From Gemmatimonadota bacterium (GTDB lineage: Bacteria; Gemmatimonadota; Gemmatimonadetes; Longimicrobiales; Gaopeijiaceae): a stretch of 37,833 nt of DNA. The notes under the pieces are model-generated. The model did not search any database. It worked only from the letters and a program-made list of their open reading frames with translations, and had not been told where the DNA came from. Below are positions 16,964 through 25,923 of this stretch, piece by piece; within the stretch, counting starts at the first letter, position 1; every line of letters starts with the position of its first letter. The translations under genes were made by a program, and so were the position numbers. The stretch lies in assembly GCA_003248075.1 (NCBI GenBank), contig QJYK01000343.1, forward strand, positions 1 through 37,833, in the 5' to 3' direction.

Positions 16964-17100
16964 GGGCAGGTTCGAAAGGGGTCTTCAGATGGGTCCCGTA
17001 CCGGGCGAGACCTCGGCCTGAAACTCCAGGCTGGGGGCCGTGTACCCCCGTTGACCCCGATGGCTCCCTCCGCAACACTGGCCAGTCCCGGAGCTCCCGA

Positions 17101-17730
17101 ATGCGCGCCCTGTACACCGCTACCCTGGCTTCATTGGTGGTCACGGCGTCCGCGTGCATCGACGATCCGGCCTCGTTGTACGAGGACCCGATCCCGATCA
17201 CGAAGGCCGAGGCCGAGCTCCTGGGTTTGGGGCTCTGGCGGCAATCCCTCGAGGCCGGGCTCGCAGCCGAGCAAGATCCCGCACCGGCGTCCCCAGCCGG
17301 CGTGGCAGGGGTCCCGGAGTTCTTCGCGGCCGCCGACTCCACGACGATCGAGTGCGCCCTGGGCGGTAGCGTACGGGTCGCCGCGGAGATCTCCGGCTCC
17401 TACGACGCGGACGTGGGGACGGCGGAGCTCGAGTTCACCGTGCGCGAGACACACGACTACTGCCGCGAGCGCGACGGCGAGACCACATACACGCTGATCG
17501 GCGCGCCGGACATCACGGTGTCCTTCGACTTCCAACGGGCTCCCGACGGCGTGATCGACGTTACGGGCGGCCTGACGGGGGGGGTCGTCGCGTTCACGGG
17601 AGGACGGTCGCTGTTGTGCGAGCTGGATCTCGTCGTCGGAGGGCGGATCGCCGACGGGGTGACGACCACGACCGTGCGCGGGACCGTCTGCGGTGCCGCG
17701 GTGGACGAGACCTCGAGCCAGCCGGCCTGA
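17101..17730 (+). CDS. Predicted lipoprotein upstream of tamA
   Basis: The protein has 209 residues from ATG at 17101. The signal (RALYTATLASLVVTASAC) ends in a lipobox-like TASAC with Cys at residue 19, so it is probably a lipoprotein. The mature part has an acidic N-terminal helix (ITKAEAELLGLGLWRQSLEAGLA), a proline/alanine linker, then a beta-rich domain with four cysteines (IECALGG, HDYCRERD, LLCELDLVVGG, TVCGAA) that could form two disulfides. No family is recognised. It lies 19 nt upstream of the TamA-like gene in the same orientation, so it is probably co-transcribed with tamA and tamB and could be an accessory of that machine; this is inference from position. Confidence 0.75.
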   Translation: MRALYTATLASLVVTASACIDDPASLYEDPIPITKAEAELLGLGLWRQSLEAGLAAEQDPAPASPAGVAGVPEFFAAADSTTIECALGGSVRVAAEISGSYDADVGTAELEFTVRETHDYCRERDGETTYTLIGAPDITVSFDFQRAPDGVIDVTGGLTGGVVAFTGGRSLLCELDLVVGGRIADGVTTTTVRGTVCGAAVDETSSQPA

Positions 17731-17749
17731 GGGGTCGGATCCCGGTGCG

Positions 17750-19918
17750 ATGCGGGCGACCCTGCTCCGAAGAGGCCTGCTCGCCCTCCTGATCCTCGTG
17801 CCCGCCGAGGCAAAGGCCCAGACCGCCCCCGATACCGGTGGCGTCTATCCTGTGGACGCGGCCACGCGGGTCCTGAGCGTCGACTTCCGGTTCTCGAGGG
17901 GGCGCTCGCTGCCCACGGATCTCCTGCGCGAGACCGTCGCCCTGAAGGACCCGCGACTGTTCGCCCGCTTCGTGAGGGGCTTGAGAGGTGAGTCGGGTGC
18001 GGCGCTGGCCGCTCAACGGCAGCTCTTCGACCCCGCCGAGCTCGTACGGGACCTCGAGAGGGTGAGGCGCCTCTACACGCGGTCGGGGTTCCCGGATGCG
18101 CAGGTGGATTTCGAGCTGGCGGTCGATGCGGGCGCGAACACGGTGGCCGTGACCTACCTGATCGACGAGGGCCGACCGCTCCGGGTCGGACCCGTGACCT
18201 TGCAGGACACCGCAGGTACGACCCTGCCGGCGGGCCTCCCCGAGGACGTCGCGTCGGCCTGGCCGTCGGTCGAGGACAGGCTGGACGACCTGGCCGGGGA
18301 CCGACTCTCCGTCGATGCCCTGGCGACGCTGGAGGGCCGCGCCGCCTCTTGGTTCGGGCAGCGCGGCTATCCGTCCGCGGCCGCGTCCGCAGCCGTGGGA
18401 GAGCCGGATGCCGACCGCCGTGCACCGGTCCGGATCCAGGTCAGGCCGGGCCACAGGCTTCGGGTCGACTCCATCGACGTTCGAGGGCTCGAGCGCCTGG
18501 ACCGCGGCACGATCCTGAACGAGATCGACATCTCCGACGGCGGGTGGGTGTCCACCAAGTCCCTCGCCGAGGGCCGCCGCGAGATCATGGGGCTCGACCT
18601 GGTACGCCTGGCCGTCCTGGACGTCTCCGCCTCGACGGACTCGACGGCCGTCGTGGGCGTGGATGTCGAGGAGGGTCCGTTGAGGCTGGTCGAGACGGAG
18701 CTCGGATACGCGTCCGAGACGGGGCCGTCCATCGGAGCGTCCTGGAGCCACCGCAATTTCTGGGGTGGAGCGCGCACGCTCACGGTCGATGTCCTCGCGA
18801 CCACGGGCCAATGGGCGCTCCAGAGCCGGCCCGACAGAACCTATCGACTCGCCGTCAGCATACGGCAACCACGGCTGTTCGACCGTAGGGTCTCCGTAAC
18901 CACGTCCACGTTCGGGGAGATTTCCGACGGCGACGTTTCCCGCGAGCGACTCCTCGGGGGACAGACCACCGTCGTGTTCGTGGGCTCCAGCGCGCTCACG
19001 CTGGGACTCGACCTGCGGGTGGCCCACCGCTGGATCGACGAGTATCGCATCGGCGCCGCGCTTCAGAACGGCATCGACCTTCTCGACCTCCTGACGGCCG
19101 GCGCCCAGGGTGCCCTGGAAGACGTAGGCTCCCAGGTGCGTGAGGCCGACATCGGCCTCGAGGCCACCATCGGACCCGGTGACCGCGGGACGGACCTCGG
19201 CTTCAGCTGGAGCCTGCGGCCCCGGGTGACCACCTCGGCCCCCTCGACGCTGTCCGATCTGCGCTACATCCGGTTCGATCTCGGCGCCCAGGCGAGGCGA
19301 GGCCTTTCCGGAGGGGCTCGCCTGGCCCTGCGCGCCGCCGCCGGGCGCGTGCACGCCTACGGCTCGAGCGTGCCGAGCGACGAGGACGAGGAGCTTGCCA
19401 AGTACCTGCTCCTTCGGCGGGTCCTGTTCACGGGGGGTGGAAGCGGCGACGTGCGCGGCTGGGGGACGTCCCAGCTCGGCCCGAAGTTCCCGGCGCTCTC
19501 CCTCGACGTGGATCGGGACACGCTCTTCATCGACGCCCAGAGCTTCACCCCCCTGGGTGGCACCGACAAGCTGATGGTCTCCGCCCAGGCCGAGGCACCG
19601 TTGCCCGCGGCACCCAACTGGCTCGCGGGCCTGGTCTTCCTCGACGGGGGGCGCATCTGGACCGGCGACCGCCGCTTCGACGGCGATGATCCCTTCGGGC
19701 AGGACCGGTTCTTCTGGGCGGCCGGCGGGGGCTTCGCCGTGCGCTCCCCGGTCGGGAGGGTCGAGGTGGCCCTGGGCGTGAAGCTCAACCCGACGGTCAT
19801 GGACCTGGCCGACCCTCGGGATGTCATCCAGGCCCTCGTCGACGGGACGCCGGTGGAGGACGTGCCCACGAAACAGCGGCGCCGGCTCCAGCTCCACCTG
19901 TCCGTCGGGGTGGGTTAG
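17750..19918 (+). CDS. tamA: TamA-like Omp85 protein (POTRA domains and beta-barrel)
   Basis: The protein has 722 residues from ATG at 17750 with a signal peptide (LLRRGLLALLILVPAEAKAQ). The N-terminal ~300 residues contain POTRA-like units (e.g. VRRLYTRSGFPDAQVDFELAV, ending in EGRPLRVGPVTL; and HRLRVDSIDVRGLERLDRGTI). The barrel begins near 317 (TELGYASETGPSIGASWSHRN). The Omp85 loop-6 signature is VRGW at about 568 (SGDVRGWGTSQLGPKFP). Followed 2 nt later by a TamB-type gene, it is best called TamA rather than BamA. TamA and TamB act in outer-membrane protein assembly and phospholipid transport. One oddity: the C-terminus reads LQLHLSVGVG without the usual terminal aromatic residue, so the last strand may differ. 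Confidence 0.9.
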   Translation: MRATLLRRGLLALLILVPAEAKAQTAPDTGGVYPVDAATRVLSVDFRFSRGRSLPTDLLRETVALKDPRLFARFVRGLRGESGAALAAQRQLFDPAELVRDLERVRRLYTRSGFPDAQVDFELAVDAGANTVAVTYLIDEGRPLRVGPVTLQDTAGTTLPAGLPEDVASAWPSVEDRLDDLAGDRLSVDALATLEGRAASWFGQRGYPSAAASAAVGEPDADRRAPVRIQVRPGHRLRVDSIDVRGLERLDRGTILNEIDISDGGWVSTKSLAEGRREIMGLDLVRLAVLDVSASTDSTAVVGVDVEEGPLRLVETELGYASETGPSIGASWSHRNFWGGARTLTVDVLATTGQWALQSRPDRTYRLAVSIRQPRLFDRRVSVTTSTFGEISDGDVSRERLLGGQTTVVFVGSSALTLGLDLRVAHRWIDEYRIGAALQNGIDLLDLLTAGAQGALEDVGSQVREADIGLEATIGPGDRGTDLGFSWSLRPRVTTSAPSTLSDLRYIRFDLGAQARRGLSGGARLALRAAAGRVHAYGSSVPSDEDEELAKYLLLRRVLFTGGGSGDVRGWGTSQLGPKFPALSLDVDRDTLFIDAQSFTPLGGTDKLMVSAQAEAPLPAAPNWLAGLVFLDGGRIWTGDRRFDGDDPFGQDRFFWAAGGGFAVRSPVGRVEVALGVKLNPTVMDLADPRDVIQALVDGTPVEDVPTKQRRRLQLHLSVGVG

Positions 19919-19920
19919 TC

Positions 19921-22900
19921 ATGCGGTCGCGCCGCGCGCGGTTGCTGGTGGGTGGGGCGCTCCTGTCGGTCGCTCTCGTCCTGGTCCTTCGTTCCGTGGC
20001 GCTCCGGGTCCTCCCCGCGCTTCTCACGCCGGACGGCATCGAGGTGACGTTCGAGGGATTGGACCTGACCCTCTCCGGCGAGATCGTGACCACGGGGATA
20101 AGAGCTCGGTGGCAGGGCGGGTCGCTCGGTGCTGATACCCTGCGTACGCGCCTCTCGCTCCGCCAGCCACACATCCGGGCGCTCCGGGTGGTCGGGCCGG
20201 CCGTGGTTCTGGACTCGGACGGTGCCACAGGCCGGGGCCTCACCCCGCTTCCTGAGCTCTCTCTCGGCGACCTCCATGTCGAGGGGGGAACGGTGGAGGG
20301 CGATCTCCGGCCCTCCGACGGAGGGGAGCCGGTATCCTGGCGGATCGAAGGGCTGAAGCTGTCGGGCGCGGCACTCCGGTCCGGGTCCGATCCCACGGGT
20401 AGCGTCGACTCCGTCGCGTTCGTCGCCACGTCTTCCTCCCTTCCCCGGCCGGTCTCAGTGCGGGCGAGCGCGGAGCTCGGACCGGAAGGTCCGGACATCG
20501 ACGTTCGCCTGGCGTCGGAGCGCAGCGCGGCCCGTTTCAGGGGGCGCGGCCTTTGGAACGGGGACCTCTCGACCTTCGTGCGCTCGTTCGAAGGCGACCT
20601 CGAGCTGTCTCCGCTCCACCTCGCAGACCTCACACCCTTCCTGGATGTGCCCCTACCGGACGGCACGGCTCAGGGCTCTCTGCTGGTGGAAGGACCGGAC
20701 GAGCGCGCCTCCGGAGAGCTGACGCTCGACCTCGGCGACATGGCCGTCGGCTCGGTGCGTGGACGCGTCGAGATCGGATCTGGCCGCGCCTTTCGTGCCG
20801 CGCTCACGGCTGCGCTCCGGTCGGAGCGCCCCGACCGGCTGGGTCTTCCCGTCGAGGGTCCGGTCGAGGCCGACCTCGAGCTGGAGCTGGCGGGTCCCCA
20901 GTGGAGCACCGCCTCCGGGAGGCTCTCCGGTCAGGCGGTCTCCGAACGGGCTGGAGCGGAGGCGACGCTGGACGTCCGCGCGAGCTCCGGTCGCCTGGAC
21001 GCCGACGTCCAACTGGTCGTCGACGGGCGTCAAATCGGCCTACGAGGGACGTCGTCGCTGGACGTGCTGCGACGGTGGACCATTACCGCGCGCGCCCCGC
21101 AAGCCGGCATCGAGGGGACAGGGGTCGTGGAGCTGATGGACCATCCCCGCGCACGGGCGCGCATCGCGTCGACCGGACCGTACCTCGACTCCGCGCACGT
21201 CTCCTTTGGGATGGAGCGGCCCGGCCACATGGGCGCCGTGGCATTCAACGGCCCGGGAACGGCCCGGCTCACCGCCCACCTCGAGCACGACACGCTCGTC
21301 GTCTCGGAGCTGCAGACGTCCAATTGGGCACCGGGCCCCGCGGTGCCCGGTGCGTGGAATGCGCGGGTGACGGGATGGCTCTCCGGGAGCCCGACAACGG
21401 CGAACGGCCGGCTGGCGATCCGCGTCGACTCGATCCTCGGCGGAGCGCTCGACGGGGTGCACGCGTTGGGCGAGGTTTCGCTCGTGGCCGGAGTGGCACA
21501 TGTGCGCAGTGATGTCGTCCGCGGTGCGGACAGCCTACGCGCCGAGGGCACGACGGAGCGCACCGGCGATACGTGGAGTGCGGCGCTCACCGACGCCCGG
21601 CTGCGCTGGCAGGCCGGTCAGGTTGCACACACCCTCACCTGGCGAGGGCTCCTCGAGCTGAGCCCCGACGCGTTCCGTGGGGGTGGGACGATCGAGTTGG
21701 CGCCGGTCGGGCCTTCGGAGACGGGGTGGCGCGGTCAATCGAGGGTCGAGGCCGCGTCCGGGGGCCTGCTGGCCGAAGGCCATGCGGAGGGACCTTGGGG
21801 ACCACTCGCGGTCCGAGCCACCGCGGCCGGACCCTTGAGCCGGCCGGGCGCGCTCGGCCTCGACGTGGAGGCGGACTCGCTGGATCTCGCCCTGGGCGGA
21901 GGCTATCCGCTCGCGTTGCACGGCGTCTCGCTGAACGTCGAGACTCCCCGATGGACCCACCCCCGCGAGCAGGCCGAGCTCGTTCTCGCGGCCAACGGCG
22001 TCGGGGGCGCCCTCGTGTTCGACTCGGTGCGCGCACGCGGGCGCACGACCGACGACGGCGCGCTTCGGCTGCGGGCACGCCTGCATGCGCCCGGACTGTC
22101 CGCGGAGGGGAGGGTGAGGGCGACACCGACCCCCGACGGCACGGTCCTCGATTCCGTCGACGTGATGGTGGAGGCGGCGGAGGCCGGCGCCCTGACGGCC
22201 GCGACCACCGGTCTCCTGGATGGAACGGGCACAGCGGAGCTCCGCGTGCGACGTCAAGGTGGACGGCTGGACCTGGACGGCAACCTGGATCTGGAGGGGG
22301 CGGCGGGGCGGGGGTGGCGGTCGGATCGCCTCACCATGAGGGCCGACGGGGCCTGGTCGAACGCGGGGATCCGGGGAGACTTCACGGCCCATGCCGAGCA
22401 CGCGGCCGCCTTCGACGGCCCACCGGTCGACCTCGAGGCCCGCGTGCAAGCCGACGAGGACTCGGTGGTGATCGCCGCGCTGCTGGGGCCGGACGTTCGC
22501 ATGCACGTCGCCGGGGCCAACGTGGAGCAGGGGATATCGATTCGGCGGGGGTCGCTCGTCGTCGTGCGGGACACCCTCGTCCTCGAGCGGCCCGCGGTCC
22601 TCGACCTCCGCGACCAGGCGCGCGGGCTGTCGGAGCTGAGCTTCGTCGGGGCGGGAGCGTCGGCCGCTCGCCTCGCGGTGTCCGTGTCCGCCCCGCGTGC
22701 GGAGCCCTGGAACGTCCAGGCTGCGCTGAGCGAGCTCCCCGCGCCGGAGCTCGTGCTCTGGCTTCCCGGCGTTCCCGTGCGGGACGGGCGCATGTCCGGA
22801 CAGGGTCGGCTGCGCGGAGGGGGTGGCGCCCCCGCCCAGGGCGAGGGATCGATGCGGCTCGTCACCCCGCTTCGCTCCGGTGCCCAGGTCGCCGTCGAGG

Positions 22901-24366
22901 CGACCGCCGGATTCGACGCCGACTGGGCGCGGGTGACGGTCGAGGCGCTGCTGCAGGGACGTACCGCCGTGGCGGACGGGGCGTTTCCGAGACGGCAAGG
23001 GGTCGGTGATCCCCGGCTCGAGATCCGCGCCGACAGCTTCCCCCTCGATCCCCTGTCGGATCGAGGGGAGGGAGGGTCGCTCCAGGGGGGCACGGTGAAC
23101 GGAGCGCTCGCACGGGTGGGACCCGACGGTTCGGCGGAGCTCCAGGGGTCGCTCCGAATCCATGCGGACCGCTGGGACGTCCCCGGCGCGGAGCTCCGAT
23201 TGACCGACTTCGACGCCACGCTCACCGGCTCCGGCCCGTCCATCCGGGTCGAGGCCACCGCTCAGGAGGGTGGCGGTTCGGGCTCGCTGGAGGGGACGGT
23301 CGGAGTCCTGGGAGTCCCGACCCCGACCATCGACGCACGCATCCGCACCGACCGATTCCCCCTGGCATGGTCACCGACGCTCGTGATCCGCACCATCGGC
23401 GACCTGGACGTGTCCGGCACCGTCGCCCGGCCCCGCCTTCGAGGGGACCTGAGGGTCGAGTCATCCGAGATCCTGCTCGGTACGGGCGGCGCCGAGCCCA
23501 TCGAGCTGTCGGACGGGGACCGCGCCCTGCTCCGTGAGCGGTTCGGGTGGCGGGAGCGGACGGGGGAGCCAGGGTCGTGGCTGCCGTTGGACGCTCTGGA
23601 TGCGGACCTCGGCCTCGAGCTCGGGGGAGACGTCTGGGTCCGCCGCTGGGCGGATCCGGAGCTTGCGCTCGCCCTGAGCGGATCGCTCCAGATGCGAAAG
23701 GAGCCCGGCCAGGGCTTTCAGTATGTCGGCACGCTCACGCCGATCCACACCGCGAGCGGCTTCCGTCAGTTCGGCCGTCGCTTCTCCGTCTCCTCCGGAT
23801 CGATCGAGCTGCTCGGCCCCCTGAGCCGGATGGAGTTCGAGGTCGTGGGACGACACGAGGTTCCGTCGCGGAGCCACCCGGGGAGCCCCGAGGCCGTGAT
23901 CACCATGACCGTGCGCGGCTCCGCCGACGACATGTCGGTGGTGTTGGCGTCCGAGCCGTCCCTCGATCAGACCGACATCGTGTCGTACCTGCTCCTCGGC
24001 CAGCCGTCGGATCAGATCTCGTCGTCCGGTGGAACGTCCGCGGCGGAGGCGGGCGCGGGCATCGCGCTCGGCAGGCTCTCGGGGCTTCTGGGCGAGACCG
24101 CGTCCCAAACCATCGGCCTGGACGTGGTCGATCTGGAGCCGAGGGGCCTGGGCGGGGTGACCCTCGTCGTGGGCCGTTACCTGACCCCCCGCCTCTACGT
24201 TGCCGTCCGCCAGCCGGTGGCATGGCAGCCGGGGACGGAGGCGACGGGGTTCGAGCGTCTTCCGTCGCTGGAGGCGGAGCTCGCGACGGCCCGCTGGCTC
24301 CTGCTCAACCTCCAGGGCGACGCGCAGGGCTTCGGACTGCGCCTGCGCAGCCGCTGGGGCTACTGA
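19921..24366 (+). CDS. tamB: TamB-like translocation/assembly or lipid-bridge protein (DUF490)
   Basis: The protein has 1481 residues from ATG at 19921, two bases after the tamA stop. It opens with a basic tail and a single membrane helix (RLLVGGALLSVALVLVLRSVALRVL). About 1100 residues of repetitive beta strands follow, the AsmA/TamB beta-taco pattern of hydrophobic groove strands with little other motif. The C-terminal DUF490 domain (about 1130-1481) includes YVGTLTPIHTASGFRQFGRRF, VSSGSIELLGP, LASEPSLDQTDIVSYLLLGQ and VVVGRYLTPRLYVAVR-like strands, ending in SRWGY. TamB spans the periplasm from the inner membrane to TamA, and related proteins carry phospholipids to the outer membrane. Its stop overlaps the end of the convergent methyltransferase gene by 7 bp. 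Confidence 0.93.
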   Translation: MRSRRARLLVGGALLSVALVLVLRSVALRVLPALLTPDGIEVTFEGLDLTLSGEIVTTGIRARWQGGSLGADTLRTRLSLRQPHIRALRVVGPAVVLDSDGATGRGLTPLPELSLGDLHVEGGTVEGDLRPSDGGEPVSWRIEGLKLSGAALRSGSDPTGSVDSVAFVATSSSLPRPVSVRASAELGPEGPDIDVRLASERSAARFRGRGLWNGDLSTFVRSFEGDLELSPLHLADLTPFLDVPLPDGTAQGSLLVEGPDERASGELTLDLGDMAVGSVRGRVEIGSGRAFRAALTAALRSERPDRLGLPVEGPVEADLELELAGPQWSTASGRLSGQAVSERAGAEATLDVRASSGRLDADVQLVVDGRQIGLRGTSSLDVLRRWTITARAPQAGIEGTGVVELMDHPRARARIASTGPYLDSAHVSFGMERPGHMGAVAFNGPGTARLTAHLEHDTLVVSELQTSNWAPGPAVPGAWNARVTGWLSGSPTTANGRLAIRVDSILGGALDGVHALGEVSLVAGVAHVRSDVVRGADSLRAEGTTERTGDTWSAALTDARLRWQAGQVAHTLTWRGLLELSPDAFRGGGTIELAPVGPSETGWRGQSRVEAASGGLLAEGHAEGPWGPLAVRATAAGPLSRPGALGLDVEADSLDLALGGGYPLALHGVSLNVETPRWTHPREQAELVLAANGVGGALVFDSVRARGRTTDDGALRLRARLHAPGLSAEGRVRATPTPDGTVLDSVDVMVEAAEAGALTAATTGLLDGTGTAELRVRRQGGRLDLDGNLDLEGAAGRGWRSDRLTMRADGAWSNAGIRGDFTAHAEHAAAFDGPPVDLEARVQADEDSVVIAALLGPDVRMHVAGANVEQGISIRRGSLVVVRDTLVLERPAVLDLRDQARGLSELSFVGAGASAARLAVSVSAPRAEPWNVQAALSELPAPELVLWLPGVPVRDGRMSGQGRLRGGGGAPAQGEGSMRLVTPLRSGAQVAVEATAGFDADWARVTVEALLQGRTAVADGAFPRRQGVGDPRLEIRADSFPLDPLSDRGEGGSLQGGTVNGALARVGPDGSAELQGSLRIHADRWDVPGAELRLTDFDATLTGSGPSIRVEATAQEGGGSGSLEGTVGVLGVPTPTIDARIRTDRFPLAWSPTLVIRTIGDLDVSGTVARPRLRGDLRVESSEILLGTGGAEPIELSDGDRALLRERFGWRERTGEPGSWLPLDALDADLGLELGGDVWVRRWADPELALALSGSLQMRKEPGQGFQYVGTLTPIHTASGFRQFGRRFSVSSGSIELLGPLSRMEFEVVGRHEVPSRSHPGSPEAVITMTVRGSADDMSVVLASEPSLDQTDIVSYLLLGQPSDQISSSGGTSAAEAGAGIALGRLSGLLGETASQTIGLDVVDLEPRGLGGVTLVVGRYLTPRLYVAVRQPVAWQPGTEATGFERLPSLEAELATARWLLLNLQGDAQGFGLRLRSRWGY
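23041..23068 (+). other. Perfect 11-bp hairpin inside the tamB coding region
   Basis: CCCCTCGATCC (23041-23051) and GGATCGAGGGG (23058-23068) pair without mismatch around a 6-nt loop. The segment encodes LDPLSDRGEG within an otherwise ordinary part of tamB. It could be an mRNA structure, an intragenic pausing site or a coincidence; only the symmetry is observed. Confidence 0.5.
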
Positions 24367-25178
24367 GCCGGCGCGTCGGCCCCACCGGCTCGGGCTTCCC
24401 CGACCCGCCCGGTGGCGACGAAGACGCGGTGAGGAATGACGAGCTCGGCCGGAAACGAAGTCGAGAGAAGCTCCGCGAGGTCGCGGTCGAAGGCCTCTAC
24501 GGCCCTGGGGGCCAGCGACGCGCCGACGCCGCTGCAGGCGCGGACGCGCCCTCGCCAGCCCTCCCGGGTGAACGTGACCGGCTCGACGAAGCTGAACGAT
24601 TCGACCTCTGCCATCCCGGCCGCGTCGAGATCCCGGAGCTGATCCTCGAAGACTCCGCTCTCTCCGGACTTCGGCCATCCCGGGTTGTGCGCCAGGATCA
24701 GCCGTTCCGTGGCCGCGGCCACCCCTCCGGAGGTCGGCAGATACGAGAAGTTCGCGATCAGGAGGCGGCCACCGGGCGTGAGCACCCGCTTGACCTCGGC
24801 CATCGTCCGCTCGTGATCGAGCCACCACCAGCAGTGCCCAGCCGTGACCAGGTCCAGCGAAGCGTCCTCCAGCCCGGTGTCCTCGGCGGTGCCTTCGCGG
24901 AACCGGACGTCCAGTCCGAGAGCCTCTGCGCGGCGCCGCGCCACGGCCAACATCCCCGGCGAAGGGTCGACCCCCGACACCTCCAGCCCGCGCTCGGCAA
25001 GGCAGAGCGCGAGGCTCCCGGTTCCGGTTCCGACGTCCAAGGCGCGGAGGCCGGATCGGATCCAACCCATGCTTGCGAGCCGGACGTAGAGCGAGTCCGG
25101 AAAGCCCGGTCGGTGCCGGTCGTAGTCGTCCGCGGTCCTGCCGAAATCCGCGATCCAGTCGGTCCTGCTCGGGCTCAA
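24360..25178 (-). CDS. Class I SAM-dependent methyltransferase
   Basis: The protein has 272 residues. The start is a TTG at 25178, which overlaps the stop of the upstream gene (TTGA) and has GGAGG 11 nt upstream; the frame is open further upstream, but that part is a shadow of the preceding gene. Motif I is ALDVGTGTGSLALCLAERG, followed by EVSGVDPSPGML (acidic residue binding the ribose), FREGTAEDTGLEDASLDLV and a post-motif LTPGGRLLIANFSYL. That order fits the Methyltransf_11/25 group. The substrate-binding region is not recognisable, so the methyl acceptor is unknown. Cytoplasmic. Last gene of a four-gene minus-strand run beginning with a nucleoside transporter; its end overlaps tamB by 7 bp. 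Confidence 0.88.
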   Translation of the reverse strand: MSPSRTDWIADFGRTADDYDRHRPGFPDSLYVRLASMGWIRSGLRALDVGTGTGSLALCLAERGLEVSGVDPSPGMLAVARRRAEALGLDVRFREGTAEDTGLEDASLDLVTAGHCWWWLDHERTMAEVKRVLTPGGRLLIANFSYLPTSGGVAAATERLILAHNPGWPKSGESGVFEDQLRDLDAAGMAEVESFSFVEPVTFTREGWRGRVRACSGVGASLAPRAVEAFDRDLAELLSTSFPAELVIPHRVFVATGRVGEARAGGADAPAQ

Positions 25179-25897
25179 GGTCGCGCGGGCCTCCGGACGC
25201 CGACGCCCCCGATCTCGTCCCTCCAGTTCCGGTACGTGAAGCTCACGGCGTGCGCGGTCTCGTCCAGCTCGAACTCGAGGAGCCGCGAGCTCTCTGGGTA
25301 GAATCCGGAGAGCTCCCCGGTCCACGTGCTGCCGAGCATGTAGACCCCCGTCCCCCTCGGGATCAGCAGAGTCCCGTATTCCGACTCCTCACCGCGGCTC
25401 GCCAGCATCTCGGCCTGACCGGGATCAATCATGCTCACCTGGCCCGTCTCGGGATCCTGCTCGAATCGGATCAATCGGGGTCGCTCCATCGCGAACAGGG
25501 CCTCGTAGCAAAGTCGGACATCCTCCTCGTAGTCCTCGCCCTCCGCGTCGCGCAGGTACTGGTCGGCCTCCTCACGGGACGGAAGACCGGCCGTGTCGTC
25601 GTACTTCCACTCCCCGGTCAACGACGCTGCCTCCTCGGGCGTCAGCGCGAGGCGCACCCCCGGGTCGATGCTCAGCTTCATGCGCATACGCTCGTGCCCC
25701 CAGTCGAGCCGCAGCACGGCGCTGGTGGCCCGGACGCTGTCGATGCTGAAGGTCAGCGTCTCCTTGAAGTCGGACGACCCGGTGTGCTCGAGGGGGATCG
25801 CGTACAGGCCCTCCTCCACGGTCGGTTGGTTCCCGTGACCCCGGAGCGTGTCGGCGTGGACCACCATGCGGTCAGACAACCTGCACGTCTCTGCCAC
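25175..25897 (-). CDS. Uncharacterised protein with a DUF2911-tail-like N-terminus
   Basis: The protein has 240 residues from GTG at 25897; an ATG 10 codons later (MVVHADTLRG) is an alternative. A stop codon five codons upstream of the GTG limits the N-terminus. Residues about 25-80 (EEGLYAIPLEHTGSSDFKETLTFSID, then AVLRLDWGHERMRMKLSID) resemble the C-terminal strands of DUF2911 proteins. The preceding DUF2911 core (YGRPSxRGRxIFG) and a signal peptide are absent. The remainder contains an acidic helical stretch (EEADQYLRDAEGEDYEEDVRL) and a beta-rich C-terminus (YGTLLIPRGTGVYMLG, then RLLEFELDETAHAVSFTYRN). No catalytic motif is seen. Probably cytoplasmic as annotated. It may be the remnant of a longer secreted protein, or a genuine short relative. 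Confidence 0.6.
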   Translation of the reverse strand: MAETCRLSDRMVVHADTLRGHGNQPTVEEGLYAIPLEHTGSSDFKETLTFSIDSVRATSAVLRLDWGHERMRMKLSIDPGVRLALTPEEAASLTGEWKYDDTAGLPSREEADQYLRDAEGEDYEEDVRLCYEALFAMERPRLIRFEQDPETGQVSMIDPGQAEMLASRGEESEYGTLLIPRGTGVYMLGSTWTGELSGFYPESSRLLEFELDETAHAVSFTYRNWRDEIGGVGVRRPARP

Positions 25898-25923
25898 GGG
25901 GCGGCAACGGTTTCCTCAGCGGG

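Noticed and set aside
17594-19897. Minus-strand open frame of about 767 codons opposite tamA
   Set aside because: Composition typical of an antisense shadow; tamA on the plus strand has a signal peptide, POTRA pattern and VRGW.
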